A stretch of 64,000 bases of DNA from Microbacterium sp. (GTDB lineage: Bacteria > Actinomycetota > Actinomycetes > Actinomycetales > Microbacteriaceae), in NCBI RefSeq assembly GCF_017305435.1, contig NZ_JAFKIP010000008.1:62001-126000 (forward strand), read 5' to 3'. Positions 10,005 to 19,852 of this stretch are shown here, piece by piece. Numbering within the stretch: the first letter of the stretch is position 1; every line of letters starts with the position of its first letter. A model generated the notes under the pieces. It searched no databases. It was not told where the DNA came from and saw only the letters and a program-made list of their open reading frames with translations. Both the position numbers and the translations under genes were made by a program.

Positions 10005-10033
10005 TTGCGACACGCCGAGAGCGGGTCTACAGT
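10005..10033 (+). promoter_or_regulatory. Promoter of the giant surface-protein gene
   Basis: TTGCGA (10005-10010) and TACAGT (10028-10033) are separated by exactly 17 bp, matching a housekeeping sigma promoter. The start would be near 10040, leaving an 87-nt leader to GTG 10127. AAGGG at 10115-10119 may serve as ribosome site. Confidence 0.6.
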
Positions 10034-10126
10034 GCGGCTCGAACGTGGTCTGCGTCGACCTTCGGGGAGATGCCGACCACGCGGGGGTCGGGTAGGTCAG
10101 CACACACCGGGACGAAGGGTCTTCCC

Positions 10127-13100
10127 GTGGGTCGCAGCAACCTCGAATTCGGGGACACTGAGGGGCGTCGCGCATCGCGTACGTCGACCTCGACTGCGCG
10201 CCTGGGCACCGTCCTCACGATGCGGACACGGCGGTCCCCGATCGCCGCCGTCGCCGCGATCGTCAGCGCCGTCCTCGTGCTCGGCCAACTCGCGCTCGGC
10301 GTCCCCATCGCGCTCGCGGCACCCGAATCCCGCGTGAACACGCGGATCTCGGAGAGCATGCCGGGATCGGAATGGACCCGGTCCGCCCCGTCGCACTCGT
10401 TCGGGGAGGGGTCGCCGACGCACCTCGGAGACGCCCCCACCGCCCCCGCGTCGCCCACCGAGCCGCAAGGATCCACGGCGCCGAACGGGCAGGACGCCGG
10501 CTCCTCCGACGACCCGATCACGGTGATCGTCACGGTACCGATCCCCCTGCCGACGACGTCGTCGCCGTTCGGGTCGAACTGCGTCCAGACCTCCCAGGGC
10601 CAGACGCCCGCGGCGGGAGGATCGTCGACGAGCTCGACCACGACGAGCACCTCGTCGACGAGCCTGACCTGCGGCCCCGGCACCGTGAACCCCGGATCCG
10701 TCGGGTCGAGCACCGACCCCGCGCCGCAGCCGAACATCCCCGGCCTGCCGACCCCGACGCCCACGCCGACCGCGCCTCCCGCGCCCGAGCCGACGACGCC
10801 TCCCGCGCCGTCGCCGAGCCCGTCGGTGCCCGTGCCGTCGCCCACCACGCCGATCCCCGAGCCGACGTCGAGCGACGCTCCGCCGGCTCAGGCGTCCGGC
10901 GAGGCCATCGTCGGCTCGCCCGCGATGCTGTCCGTCCGCCCGTTCGACGACACTGCAGCCGCGCCGTCGAGCGACACGGCCGAGGTGCCGGCGACGTCGA
11001 CCACGGCGGACGAGGCCACGACGTCCGCAGACGGCGAGGCGGGCAGCTCCGCCGAGCCGGATGCCGCCGCCGACGCCGAGCCGTCGCCCGCACCCGCCGA
11101 CGAGACCTCCTCTCCGTCGAACGGGTCCGAGGGCGCGGCGGCTGAATCCGGCCCGGCCGACTCCGGCACGGCCGCGCCCAGCGAGCCGGCCGACGGGACG
11201 CCGGCCGCGACCGCGACATCCGCGCCGGCGGTCTGGACGATCACCGCCGCGGGCGACGTCCAGGTGAGCGTCGACGGCACCGACCTCGTGGTCGTGCACG
11301 ACGGCGGCACCGAGCGTCGTGCGGTCGCCTCGGTGAGCGCGCTCGAGATCACCGCCGGCGGCACCGTCACGACCCCGGCCGACCTTCCCGTCCCGACCCA
11401 CGTCCATGACGCCGCGGCACTCGCCGTCGACGGATCGGGCGTCGCCTGGCAGGTCGACGGCAGCGGATCGGGCATCGTCGGCGGCATCCGCTTCGACGGC
11501 ATCGGCACGCTCGTCGCCCTCGGCACCGGGCAGTCGCTCGCCGGCCCCGCCACGGACACGACGTGGCAGGTCACCGGCGCCGGTGCCGGCGAGGTCGGCG
11601 GTCAGGGCTTCTCGGGCTTCTCGACTCTGCAGGGTGCCGCGGGCAACCGCGACGAGTTCGTCATCGCCCCGGGCGCATCGATCGACGCGGTCGACGGCGG
11701 GGCCGGCGGCTATGACCTCATCCGCTTCAGCGGCACGCACGGGTCGATTCACTCGACCCCGTCCGGCCCGCAGTCGGGCACGCTCGTCGTCGACGGCCGC
11801 ACGATCGCCTACACCGGCCTCGAGCCGGTCGGCCCCGCGACGGAGAACGACTTCGCGCTCGACGTCGCCGACGACGCCGACACGATCGACGTCGCGCCCG
11901 ACGTCGCCAACCCCGGTCACATCCTCGTCTCGAGCGCAGGCGCGAAGTTCGAGTCGCACTCGGTGCAGCCCACCGTGTCGTTCCGGGTGACCACGACCGG
12001 CGTCGGGGCCGTCATCCGCATCACCGGCACCCTGACCTATCTCGGGGTCACGTTCACGTTCCAGGCGACGCGCATCCTCCTGGCATCCGGCGCGGTGCTC
12101 GACGCCGGCACGGGCGACGTCACTCTCACCGCCGTCGCGACGCGCACCGACGGCACGCCCGCCTCGGCGGAGGTGCGGCTCACGAGTGCGACGGTCCGCG
12201 CCGCGAACATCACGGCGACCGCGACGGCGACCAGCACGGTCGACACGGGAGCGACGCTCGGCGTGGCGCTCGGGGAAGCGGCCTCCGACGCGGCGGTCGT
12301 CGTCGAAGGCGCGTCGGCGCTGCAGGCGACCGGCGCGGTCGCGCTGACCTCGGCGGCGACGACGACGCTCACGACGACGTCGACGGGCACCGGAACGGAT
12401 GCCTCGGTCGACGCCGCTCTCGCGCGGAGCGCCGCGTCGACGTCGGCCCGCACCGCCGTGTCGGGATCGTCGACGCTCGCCGCGGGAGGCGCCGCCGACC
12501 TCGTGGCCCGCACGGTCACCACGGTGACGACGACCGCCGACGGGGCCGCGGCGACGGCAGGCGCGGGTATCGCGTTGACGAAGGCCACGACGACGACCGC
12601 CGCGCTCCTCGACACGATCGGAACGGTCACCGCCGCGACGGTCGGAGTCCGCGCCGACTCGACCCACACGCTCGTCACGCGGGCGACGGCGAGCCCCGGT
12701 GGATCGACGGCCAACGGCGCCTCACCGAGCGCGAGCACGGCGACCGCCGCGCAGCCCGGCGGCTTCGCCTCGGCGCCCGGCGGCACGCTCGGTGTCGCCG
12801 GCGCGCTCGCCTTCTCCGACCTCACGCAATCGACGCGCGCTGCGATCGGCGGCGCCGGTCCGGTCGCGGTGGCCGGGGCATCCATCACGGCGGAGGCCGT
12901 CTCGTCGGGCTCGGCATCGACCGACGCCGATGCGAGCGGGGTCACCGCCGGAGCCGCGGGCGTCGGGGTCGGCATCGCGGTGAATGTCGCGGATGCCCGG
13001 ACGGAGGCATCCATCGGCAGCGGCGCCTACGCGGCACCGCAGCTGTTCGCACGCGCGACCTCCGCACCGCGCACGACGGCCGACGCCAACGACTACCACG

Positions 13101-16100
13101 CGCAGTCGATCTCGGGTGCCGGCGGTGCCGCCTCGGTCGGCGCGGCCGGAGCGCTCGCGGTCACGGTGGCGGGCTTCCGCACGCGCGCCGCGATCGAGCC
13201 CGGCGCGAGCGTGACCCTGCCGGGCGGCGATCTGACCCTCGATGCGACGGCGCAGCACGACACGCGCACCGATGCCCGACCGGGCAGCGGCGGGGCGGGT
13301 GCGACCGGGATCGGGGCATCCGTCGCCCTCACGGTCGCGAACGACGGCGCACTCGCTGAGATCGGCGACGGGTCGTCGGTCGGCGGCGCGCGGAACGCCC
13401 AGCTCGCCGCGTCGAGCATCGCGCCCGCCACGACGACCGCGATCGGAGGCGCCTCGGGCGGCACCGCCGTCTCCGGCGTCGTCGCGGTGACGATCTCGAA
13501 CGTCTCCACCGTCGCGCGGCTCGGCAGCGGCACGCCGCTCGTCCTCACGGGCGCGTACACGTCGACCGCGACGCAGCGGGCGCCGATCGCCACGGCGGCG
13601 ACCGGCAACGTCGACGCGGGCGACGGCGCCGGGGTCGGCGTCGTGATCGCGCTCTCGTTCGCCGACCACACCGTCGCCTCGCAACTCGCGCGCAGTCTCG
13701 TCGCACCGGGTGGGGTCACCCTCCGCGCGACGGGCGCCTCCGCCGCCGCGACCTCCGCCGCCTCGTCTGCGACCGGGGCGCCCGCGCAGGGCACCGGCGG
13801 GTCCGGTGCGCCGACACCCGCCACGCAAGCGGGCGACGCGCGCACGTGGGCCGATGGCGCCGCGCCTTCCGCCGGCGCGGGCGACGGGGGAGCGGGCGGC
13901 AGCGGCAACACGCCGATCCCGCAGCCGAGCACGCCGCAGGGAGAGATCACGGTGACCGCCGCGTTCGCTCTGACGATCCACCACTTCAGCTCCGACGTCT
14001 CGGTCGACGGCATCTCGATCACCGCGGGCGCCGTCGCCCTCCGCGCCGAGGGCAACGCGCAGGTCTCCGCGGCCGCGACGGGCTCGGCGTCGGACCGCGC
14101 GCCCCCGAGCGGCACCACGATCGCAGCGGCCGCAGCGATCACGGTCGCGGACGTCACCGTCCGCGCGGAGGTCGGCCCCTCCACGCTCATCACGGCATCC
14201 TCCCTCTCCCTCTCCGCCGGCGTCACGCCGACGAACGCGGCGGGCGTCGCAGACCCGATCCACCGGGTCTCCGCCACCGCGACCGGCGGCCCCGGCTCGG
14301 GCGGCGATCTCGGTATCGCCGGGTCCCTCGCCCTCGCCTTCGCGGCTCTCCATACGAGCGCGGGTCTCGCCGCCGGTCCGAATGCCCCGGCGGTCGGCCT
14401 CTCCGGAGCGCTGTCGATCGACGCGGCATCCGCGGTCCGCACGTCGGCCGAGGCGCTCCTCTCCAGCGGCAGCGGTGGCGGACCGACGACCGGCGTCGGC
14501 GCCGCGTTCGCCCTCGCGAGCATCGATCACGAGACGGATGCCGCGATCGGCGCCGGTGCGCAGGTCTCCGGCGTGACCGATGCGACCGTGCGCGCCGACG
14601 CGAGCGACGACACGACGGCCCGGGCACAGGGCGAGGCGCGCGGCGGCAGCACCGCCGTCGCACCGTTCGCCGCCGTCGTGCTCACGCAGGTGAGCGCGCG
14701 CGCCGCGATCGATGCCGGCCCCGCGTTCGCCGTGTCGGGTGCGCTCACGCTGTCGGCAGCCCTTCGCGCGACCGCCGATGCGCAGGCGCAGTCCGCGACC
14801 GGAACCGCGGGCGGCACCGCCGTCGGGGTCGCGCTCGCACTGACGATCACCGCCGACACCGTCACCGCTGCGCTCGGACGTGCCGTCACCGTCGGCGGCG
14901 CCGCCGCCCTCTCCGCGACGGCCCGCACGGCCGCGACGAGCACGGCGACCGCGTCGGCCGCCGGTGCGCCCGAGAACGGCGGCGCGGGCGGCTCGGCGGG
15001 CACGGGCGTCGACGACCAGGTGCAGGCGACGCGCGCTCACGCGGGCGCCGCCGGTGCCGCGGCGGGCGCCGCGGGCGCGGGCTCGACCGGGACGCCGAGC
15101 GCGGCGACCTCTCAGGGCGGCATCAGCGCGGCCGCCGCGATCGCGGTGACACTCGCGACGGTGCGTGTCACGGCTTCGGTCGCCGCGCCGCTGGCCGCGG
15201 GCGGCGCCGTCACGATCGATGCCGCGGAGAACGCCGACGCGTCGACATCGGCGAACGGGTCCGCTTCACAGGGCGCGGATGCCACGATCGGCGCCGCCGT
15301 CGCGATCACCCGCGCCGACACCGTCGTCCGGGCCGAGGTCGCCACGGCGGGGTCCGTCGCGGCGCCGTCGCTGCGCGTCCGCGCCGCCACGGCGGCGGAT
15401 GGCGCCGACACGCGCTCCGACTCCGCCGCGCGCGCCGTGTCGGGTGCCGGGGGCGGGTCGGTCTCCGTCGCGGGGTCGTTCGCGCTCGCCGTCGTGACCC
15501 ACCGCACCACCGCGGAGCTCGCGGGGGCCGTCTCGCTCGCCGATGCGCAGGTGAGCGCCACGTCGATCGTGGGGACGATCGTCGAGGCGCTCCCTGCGGG
15601 CGCGGGCGTCACGACCTCGGGCGACCTCGGGCTCGGCGCCTCGGTCGGCCTCGCGCTCGTCACGGTGGAGACCACGGCATCCGTCGCGCCCTCCGCGACG
15701 CTCACGAACCCGGCCGCGCTCGCCGTCGCCGCCGTGACGGACAGCATGGCGTCGGCGACCGCGCGCATGGGGGCGGCCGGCGGCGACGTCGCGCTCAGCC
15801 CCGTCGTCGCGCTCGTCCTCTCGTCGATCACGACGACCGCAGCCGTCGCGGCGGGCGCCGCGGCGCCCGTCGGCGGTGCGCTCACGATCACGGCGGATCA
15901 GACCGCCGCCGCGCGCGCCACGGCCGGCGCGCTCGTCGTCGGCGCGGGCAGCGCGGGTGTGGGCGCCGCGCTCGCCCTCACCTTCGCGCAGCACCGCAGC
16001 ACGGCAGCCCTCGGCCGCACCGTGACCGCCGCATCGGCACGACTGGCCGCGACGGCGGCGTCCACGGCGTCCGCGGACGCCGCCGCATCCGCCGCGGGCG

Positions 16101-19100
16101 CACCGGAGAACAGCGGCACCGGCGGCGCAGGCGGCTCCGGCGTGGACGCAGCCGTCGCAGCCGAACGCGGGCACGCCGACGGCGCGGCGGCGGCGGCCGG
16201 CGGCGCCGGGAGCGGCAGCGCCGTGACGCCGAGTGCCGCGACCTCGCAGGGCGGGGTGAACGCGGCCGCCGCGGTCGGCATCGTGCTCGCCGACGTCACG
16301 GCGGAAGCCCGGCTCGCCGCTCCGGAAACCCTCACCGTGACGGGAGCCGCCACGATCTCGGCCCTCCTCAACGCGGATGCCGCGGCGACCGCCGACGGCT
16401 CGGCGTCGCAGGGGGCCGACGCGACGATCGGCGCGGCCGTCGCGCTCGCATCGGCGACGAACAGCGCTCACGCGCTCGTCGCGGCCGGAGCCGTCGTGCG
16501 CGCCGCGAGCCTCACGCTGACGGCGGGCACGCTGAGCATCGGCGGCGACAGCACCTCCCGGACGGAGGCACGTTCGGTCGCCGGTGCCGGCGGCGGCAAG
16601 GTCTCGGTCGCCGGGTCCGTCGCGATCGCGATCGCGGACGGCGGCACCGTCGCGCGCCTCGCGGGCACCACTCAGGCCGCGGCCGTCACGATCGCTGCCT
16701 CTGCCGACGGGCGCACGGAGGCACGCGCGCTGCCCGCGGGCCGCGGAGTGACCAGCGAGGGGGATCTCGGTCTCGGGGCATCCGTCGCCCTCGCCCTCAC
16801 GACGACGGCAGTCACCGCCGAGGTCGCCGACGGTGCTCAGCTCCTCGGCGCGGCGACGCTCGACCTCGCTGCGGCGAGCGTCGTGCAGACGAATGCGGAG
16901 GCACGGATGGGCGCCGCCGGCGGCAAGGTCGCCGTGACGCCCGCCGTCGCGATCGCCCTTTCGAGCCCGGTCACGCTCGCGCGGGTGGGTTCTGGCGTGG
17001 CGCTCGTGGTGACCGGCGCGTTCACGTTGGCGGCCCAGAGTCGCACCTCGGCGTCCTCGACCGCCGGGGCGATCGTCATCGGAGCCGGGACCGCGGGCGT
17101 CGGCCTCGGCCTCGCGCTCACCCTCGTGAGCGAGAAGACGTCGGCGGCCCTCGCACGTGATCTCACCGCGCAGACCGCCGACATCTCGGCATCCGCCACG
17201 TCGGCGTCGGCCTCGACCGCCACCGCGTCGACCTCCGGAGCGCCGGAGAACGGCGGCGCGGGCGGCGCCGGCGGGGCCGGCGTCGACAGCACCGTCGCGG
17301 GGGAACGCGGACACGCCGACGCGGTCGCGGCGCCGCACGGCGGGGGCTCGGGTGCCACGGCGACCCCGAGCGCCTCGACGTCGCAGGGCGGCGTGAACGT
17401 CGCCGCCGCCGTCGCGCTCGCCCTCGTGACGGTGGATGCCGGTGTCGCGCTCGCTCCCGGCATCCACCTCGTCGCGACGGGCACGATCACGCTCGCCGCG
17501 CACGGCGACGTCGACGGCGCGAGCTCGGCGGACGGGTCGGCGTCGCAGGGCGCGGATGCCACGATCGGCGCCGCGGTCGCACTCACCGCCGCCACGGTGC
17601 GCACCCTCGCGGTCGTTCCCGCGGACGTCAGCGTCGCGGCGCAGGGGCTGGTGCTGCGAGCGGACACGACGGCGGCGGGCGACGGCACGTCGACCTTCGG
17701 CGCACGCTCGGTCGCCGGCGCGGGCGGCGGCAAGGTCTCCGTCGCCGGGTCCGTCGCGATCGCCGCGATCACGCACACCGTCCAGGCGGCGATCGCGGGC
17801 TCGGTGACGCTCGGCGGCCTGTCGGGTGCGGGCGATGCGACGATCGCCGCCGCATCGCGCGTCGCCTCGACGGTGTCGGCCCTCCCGGCGGGCGCGGGGG
17901 TCACCTCGACAGGCGACCTCGGGTTCGGGGCCTCGGTCGCGCTCACCCTCATCACGGACAAGACCCTCGCCGAGATCGGCGACGGCGGCGCGGTCACCGG
18001 AGCCCGCGACCTGACGGTGACCGCCACGGCGACGGATGCCGCGACGACGGAAGCCCGGATGGGCGCCGCGGGTGGCAAGGTCGCGCTGACCCCGGCCGTC
18101 GCGGTGACGCTCTCGAACGTGACGACGCGGGCGCGGATCGGCACCGGATCGCTGGCGCTCTCCGGCGCCCTCGTCGCGACGGCGACGCAGAAGGCGTCGG
18201 CCGCAACGTCCGCGACGGCGGGGGCCTACGGGGCGACGTCAGCGGGCATCGGTGTCGCGCTCGCGCTGACGATCGCGAACCACACGGTCGCGACGGAACT
18301 CGCCCGTTCGACCACCGCAGCCTCTGCCGCCCTCTCGGCGTCGAGCGTCTCGGGTTCGTCGTCGACCGCTGCCGCGTCGGCGGCGGGCGCTCCCGAGGAG
18401 ACCGGCAGCGGCGCGGGGTCGGGCCCGTCGGGCGTCACGAGCCAGGTCGAAGGGGAGCGGACGCACGCAGACGCCGCATCGATCGCCGCGGGCGGCGACG
18501 GCGCGGGCAGCGCGACGACCCCCGAGCCGGAGTCGTCGTCCGGCAAGGTGAACGTCGCCGCCGCGGTCGCGATCACGCTGTCGACGGTGCGGGCCGAGAC
18601 GGTCCTCGCTGCGGGCATAGCGGTCACGGCGACCGGGACGGTGTCCCTCGCATCCGCCGAGAACACGGATGCCGCGACGTCGGCGAACGGCGCCGCGTCG
18701 CAAGGGACGGATGCCACGATCGGCGCCGCGGTGGCGATCACCCTGGCCAATGTGACGAACCGGGCGGTCGTGCCCGCGGGTGTGACGATCGCGGCGCACG
18801 ATTTCTCCGCAGCGGCGACCGTGGCGACGGATGGCGCGGATCACACCGCGACGTTCGGAGCCCAGTCGGTCGCGGGGGCGGGTGGGGGCAAGGTGTCCGT
18901 CGCGGGCTCGTTCGCGATGACGATCCTGAACCACGCGACACGTGCTGCGATCGACGGCACCGTGCAGCTGACCGGCGGTGACGCGACGATCACTGCGGCA
19001 TCCGACACCTCATCGACGGCGAAGGCTCTGCCCGCGGGCGCGGGCGTCACGAGCACCGGGGATCTCGGGTTCGGAGCCTCCGTGGCCCTGAACCTCATCA

Positions 19101-19852
19101 CGGATAAGTCGTCGGCCGAGATCGGCGATGCCGGCACGCTCATCGGGGCGCGGAACCTCACGCTCGCCGCGACGGCGGCGGATGCCGCGACGACCGAGGC
19201 GCGCATGGGCGCGGCCGGCGGCAAGGTCGCGCTGACCCCGGCGGTCGCGGTCACGCTCTCGAATGTGACGACCCGCGCCCGGATCGGCACCGGAGCGCTG
19301 TCGCTCTCGGGCGCCCTCATCGCGTCGGCGACGCAGAAGGCGTCGGCGGCCACCGCCGCGACCGCGGGCGCCTATGGTGCCACCTCGGCCGGGATCGGTG
19401 TCGCGCTCGCTCTCACGATTGCCAATCACACGGTCACGACGGAGCTCGCCCGTTCGGTATCGGCCGCGTCGGTCTCCCTGGCCGCGTCGAGCATCTCGGG
19501 CTCGTCGTCGATCGCCGCAGCGTCGGCGGCCGGGGCGCCGGAGGAGACGGGCAGCGGCGCGGGATCCGGCCCGTCCGCCGTCACGAGCCAGGTCGAGGGT
19601 GAGCGCACTCATGCCGGAGCGACGTCGGCCGCGCACGGCGGCGACGGTGCGGGCAGTGCCACGACCCCCGAGCCGGAGTCGTCGTCCGGCAAGCGTCGGG
19701 GCTCGTGTCGCTGGCATCCGCGGCGAATACGGATGCGTCGACGTCGGCGAGCGGCGCGGCCTCGCAGGGCAGCGACGCGACGATCGGTGCCGCCGTCGCG
19801 ATCACACTCGCGAACGTCACGAACCGCGCGGTCGTGCCCGTCGGCGTCATGA
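10127..19852 (+). CDS. Giant repetitive cell-surface protein, N-terminal segment
   Basis: 3,241 codons from GTG 10127 (AAGGG 8 bp upstream); ATG 10220 is an alternative giving the more usual signal peptide MRTRRSPIAAVAAIVSAVLV. The signal sequence ends around IALAAPES. Next is a P/T/S/E-rich linker (about 10430-11230) with proline-threonine runs, as in wall-spanning stalks. Then comes a beta module (11230-11840) with a Gly-rich DGGAGGYDLIRFSG element and TIAYTGLEPV, followed by long repeats from about 12.1 kb. Sub-repeats follow the pattern 'G..VALT.....T.A.IG.G..V.GA..L...A', as in beta-helix or beta-roll adhesins. The correct register holds to about 19693; after a lesion there, the last ~50 codons are out of frame. 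Role in adhesion or surface-layer formation is inferred from architecture only. Confidence 0.8.
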   Translation: MGRSNLEFGDTEGRRASRTSTSTARLGTVLTMRTRRSPIAAVAAIVSAVLVLGQLALGVPIALAAPESRVNTRISESMPGSEWTRSAPSHSFGEGSPTHLGDAPTAPASPTEPQGSTAPNGQDAGSSDDPITVIVTVPIPLPTTSSPFGSNCVQTSQGQTPAAGGSSTSSTTTSTSSTSLTCGPGTVNPGSVGSSTDPAPQPNIPGLPTPTPTPTAPPAPEPTTPPAPSPSPSVPVPSPTTPIPEPTSSDAPPAQASGEAIVGSPAMLSVRPFDDTAAAPSSDTAEVPATSTTADEATTSADGEAGSSAEPDAAADAEPSPAPADETSSPSNGSEGAAAESGPADSGTAAPSEPADGTPAATATSAPAVWTITAAGDVQVSVDGTDLVVVHDGGTERRAVASVSALEITAGGTVTTPADLPVPTHVHDAAALAVDGSGVAWQVDGSGSGIVGGIRFDGIGTLVALGTGQSLAGPATDTTWQVTGAGAGEVGGQGFSGFSTLQGAAGNRDEFVIAPGASIDAVDGGAGGYDLIRFSGTHGSIHSTPSGPQSGTLVVDGRTIAYTGLEPVGPATENDFALDVADDADTIDVAPDVANPGHILVSSAGAKFESHSVQPTVSFRVTTTGVGAVIRITGTLTYLGVTFTFQATRILLASGAVLDAGTGDVTLTAVATRTDGTPASAEVRLTSATVRAANITATATATSTVDTGATLGVALGEAASDAAVVVEGASALQATGAVALTSAATTTLTTTSTGTGTDASVDAALARSAASTSARTAVSGSSTLAAGGAADLVARTVTTVTTTADGAAATAGAGIALTKATTTTAALLDTIGTVTAATVGVRADSTHTLVTRATASPGGSTANGASPSASTATAAQPGGFASAPGGTLGVAGALAFSDLTQSTRAAIGGAGPVAVAGASITAEAVSSGSASTDADASGVTAGAAGVGVGIAVNVADARTEASIGSGAYAAPQLFARATSAPRTTADANDYHAQSISGAGGAASVGAAGALAVTVAGFRTRAAIEPGASVTLPGGDLTLDATAQHDTRTDARPGSGGAGATGIGASVALTVANDGALAEIGDGSSVGGARNAQLAASSIAPATTTAIGGASGGTAVSGVVAVTISNVSTVARLGSGTPLVLTGAYTSTATQRAPIATAATGNVDAGDGAGVGVVIALSFADHTVASQLARSLVAPGGVTLRATGASAAATSAASSATGAPAQGTGGSGAPTPATQAGDARTWADGAAPSAGAGDGGAGGSGNTPIPQPSTPQGEITVTAAFALTIHHFSSDVSVDGISITAGAVALRAEGNAQVSAAATGSASDRAPPSGTTIAAAAAITVADVTVRAEVGPSTLITASSLSLSAGVTPTNAAGVADPIHRVSATATGGPGSGGDLGIAGSLALAFAALHTSAGLAAGPNAPAVGLSGALSIDAASAVRTSAEALLSSGSGGGPTTGVGAAFALASIDHETDAAIGAGAQVSGVTDATVRADASDDTTARAQGEARGGSTAVAPFAAVVLTQVSARAAIDAGPAFAVSGALTLSAALRATADAQAQSATGTAGGTAVGVALALTITADTVTAALGRAVTVGGAAALSATARTAATSTATASAAGAPENGGAGGSAGTGVDDQVQATRAHAGAAGAAAGAAGAGSTGTPSAATSQGGISAAAAIAVTLATVRVTASVAAPLAAGGAVTIDAAENADASTSANGSASQGADATIGAAVAITRADTVVRAEVATAGSVAAPSLRVRAATAADGADTRSDSAARAVSGAGGGSVSVAGSFALAVVTHRTTAELAGAVSLADAQVSATSIVGTIVEALPAGAGVTTSGDLGLGASVGLALVTVETTASVAPSATLTNPAALAVAAVTDSMASATARMGAAGGDVALSPVVALVLSSITTTAAVAAGAAAPVGGALTITADQTAAARATAGALVVGAGSAGVGAALALTFAQHRSTAALGRTVTAASARLAATAASTASADAAASAAGAPENSGTGGAGGSGVDAAVAAERGHADGAAAAAGGAGSGSAVTPSAATSQGGVNAAAAVGIVLADVTAEARLAAPETLTVTGAATISALLNADAAATADGSASQGADATIGAAVALASATNSAHALVAAGAVVRAASLTLTAGTLSIGGDSTSRTEARSVAGAGGGKVSVAGSVAIAIADGGTVARLAGTTQAAAVTIAASADGRTEARALPAGRGVTSEGDLGLGASVALALTTTAVTAEVADGAQLLGAATLDLAAASVVQTNAEARMGAAGGKVAVTPAVAIALSSPVTLARVGSGVALVVTGAFTLAAQSRTSASSTAGAIVIGAGTAGVGLGLALTLVSEKTSAALARDLTAQTADISASATSASASTATASTSGAPENGGAGGAGGAGVDSTVAGERGHADAVAAPHGGGSGATATPSASTSQGGVNVAAAVALALVTVDAGVALAPGIHLVATGTITLAAHGDVDGASSADGSASQGADATIGAAVALTAATVRTLAVVPADVSVAAQGLVLRADTTAAGDGTSTFGARSVAGAGGGKVSVAGSVAIAAITHTVQAAIAGSVTLGGLSGAGDATIAAASRVASTVSALPAGAGVTSTGDLGFGASVALTLITDKTLAEIGDGGAVTGARDLTVTATATDAATTEARMGAAGGKVALTPAVAVTLSNVTTRARIGTGSLALSGALVATATQKASAATSATAGAYGATSAGIGVALALTIANHTVATELARSTTAASAALSASSVSGSSSTAAASAAGAPEETGSGAGSGPSGVTSQVEGERTHADAASIAAGGDGAGSATTPEPESSSGKVNVAAAVAITLSTVRAETVLAAGIAVTATGTVSLASAENTDAATSANGAASQGTDATIGAAVAITLANVTNRAVVPAGVTIAAHDFSAAATVATDGADHTATFGAQSVAGAGGGKVSVAGSFAMTILNHATRAAIDGTVQLTGGDATITAASDTSSTAKALPAGAGVTSTGDLGFGASVALNLITDKSSAEIGDAGTLIGARNLTLAATAADAATTEARMGAAGGKVALTPAVAVTLSNVTTRARIGTGALSLSGALIASATQKASAATAATAGAYGATSAGIGVALALTIANHTVTTELARSVSAASVSLAASSISGSSSIAAASAAGAPEETGSGAGSGPSAVTSQVEGERTHAGATSAAHGGDGAGSATTPEPESSSGKRRGSCRWHPRRIRMRRRRRAARPRRAATRRSVPPSRSHSRTSRTARSCPSAS
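10430..11230 (+). repeat. Low-complexity Pro/Thr/Ser-rich stalk
   Basis: The encoded segment is rich in Pro, Thr, Ser, Ala and Glu, with runs such as PTPTPTAPPAPEPTTPPAP and PSPSVPVPSPTTPIPEP. It directly follows the signal peptide region. Such stalks in Gram-positive surface proteins extend the folded part away from the membrane or wall. Confidence 0.75.
19693..19705 (+). other. Frame lesion 1: 82 bp missing relative to sister repeats
   Basis: In intact sister units 93 bp separate the AAG of 'SSSGK' from the GTGTC of 'VSLAS' (18548-18640 and 20758-20850). Here only 11 bp do (19694-19704), so 82 bp are missing and the frame shifts. The lost part encodes the 'VNVAAAVAITL...VRAETVLAAG' strand. 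Downstream coding resumes in another frame without a start signal of its own. Confidence 0.8.

Noticed and set aside
13846-17160. A 1,104-codon plus-strand frame overlapping the giant gene
   Set aside because: Arg-rich shadow in another frame of the repeat region; no start signal and no conserved motifs.
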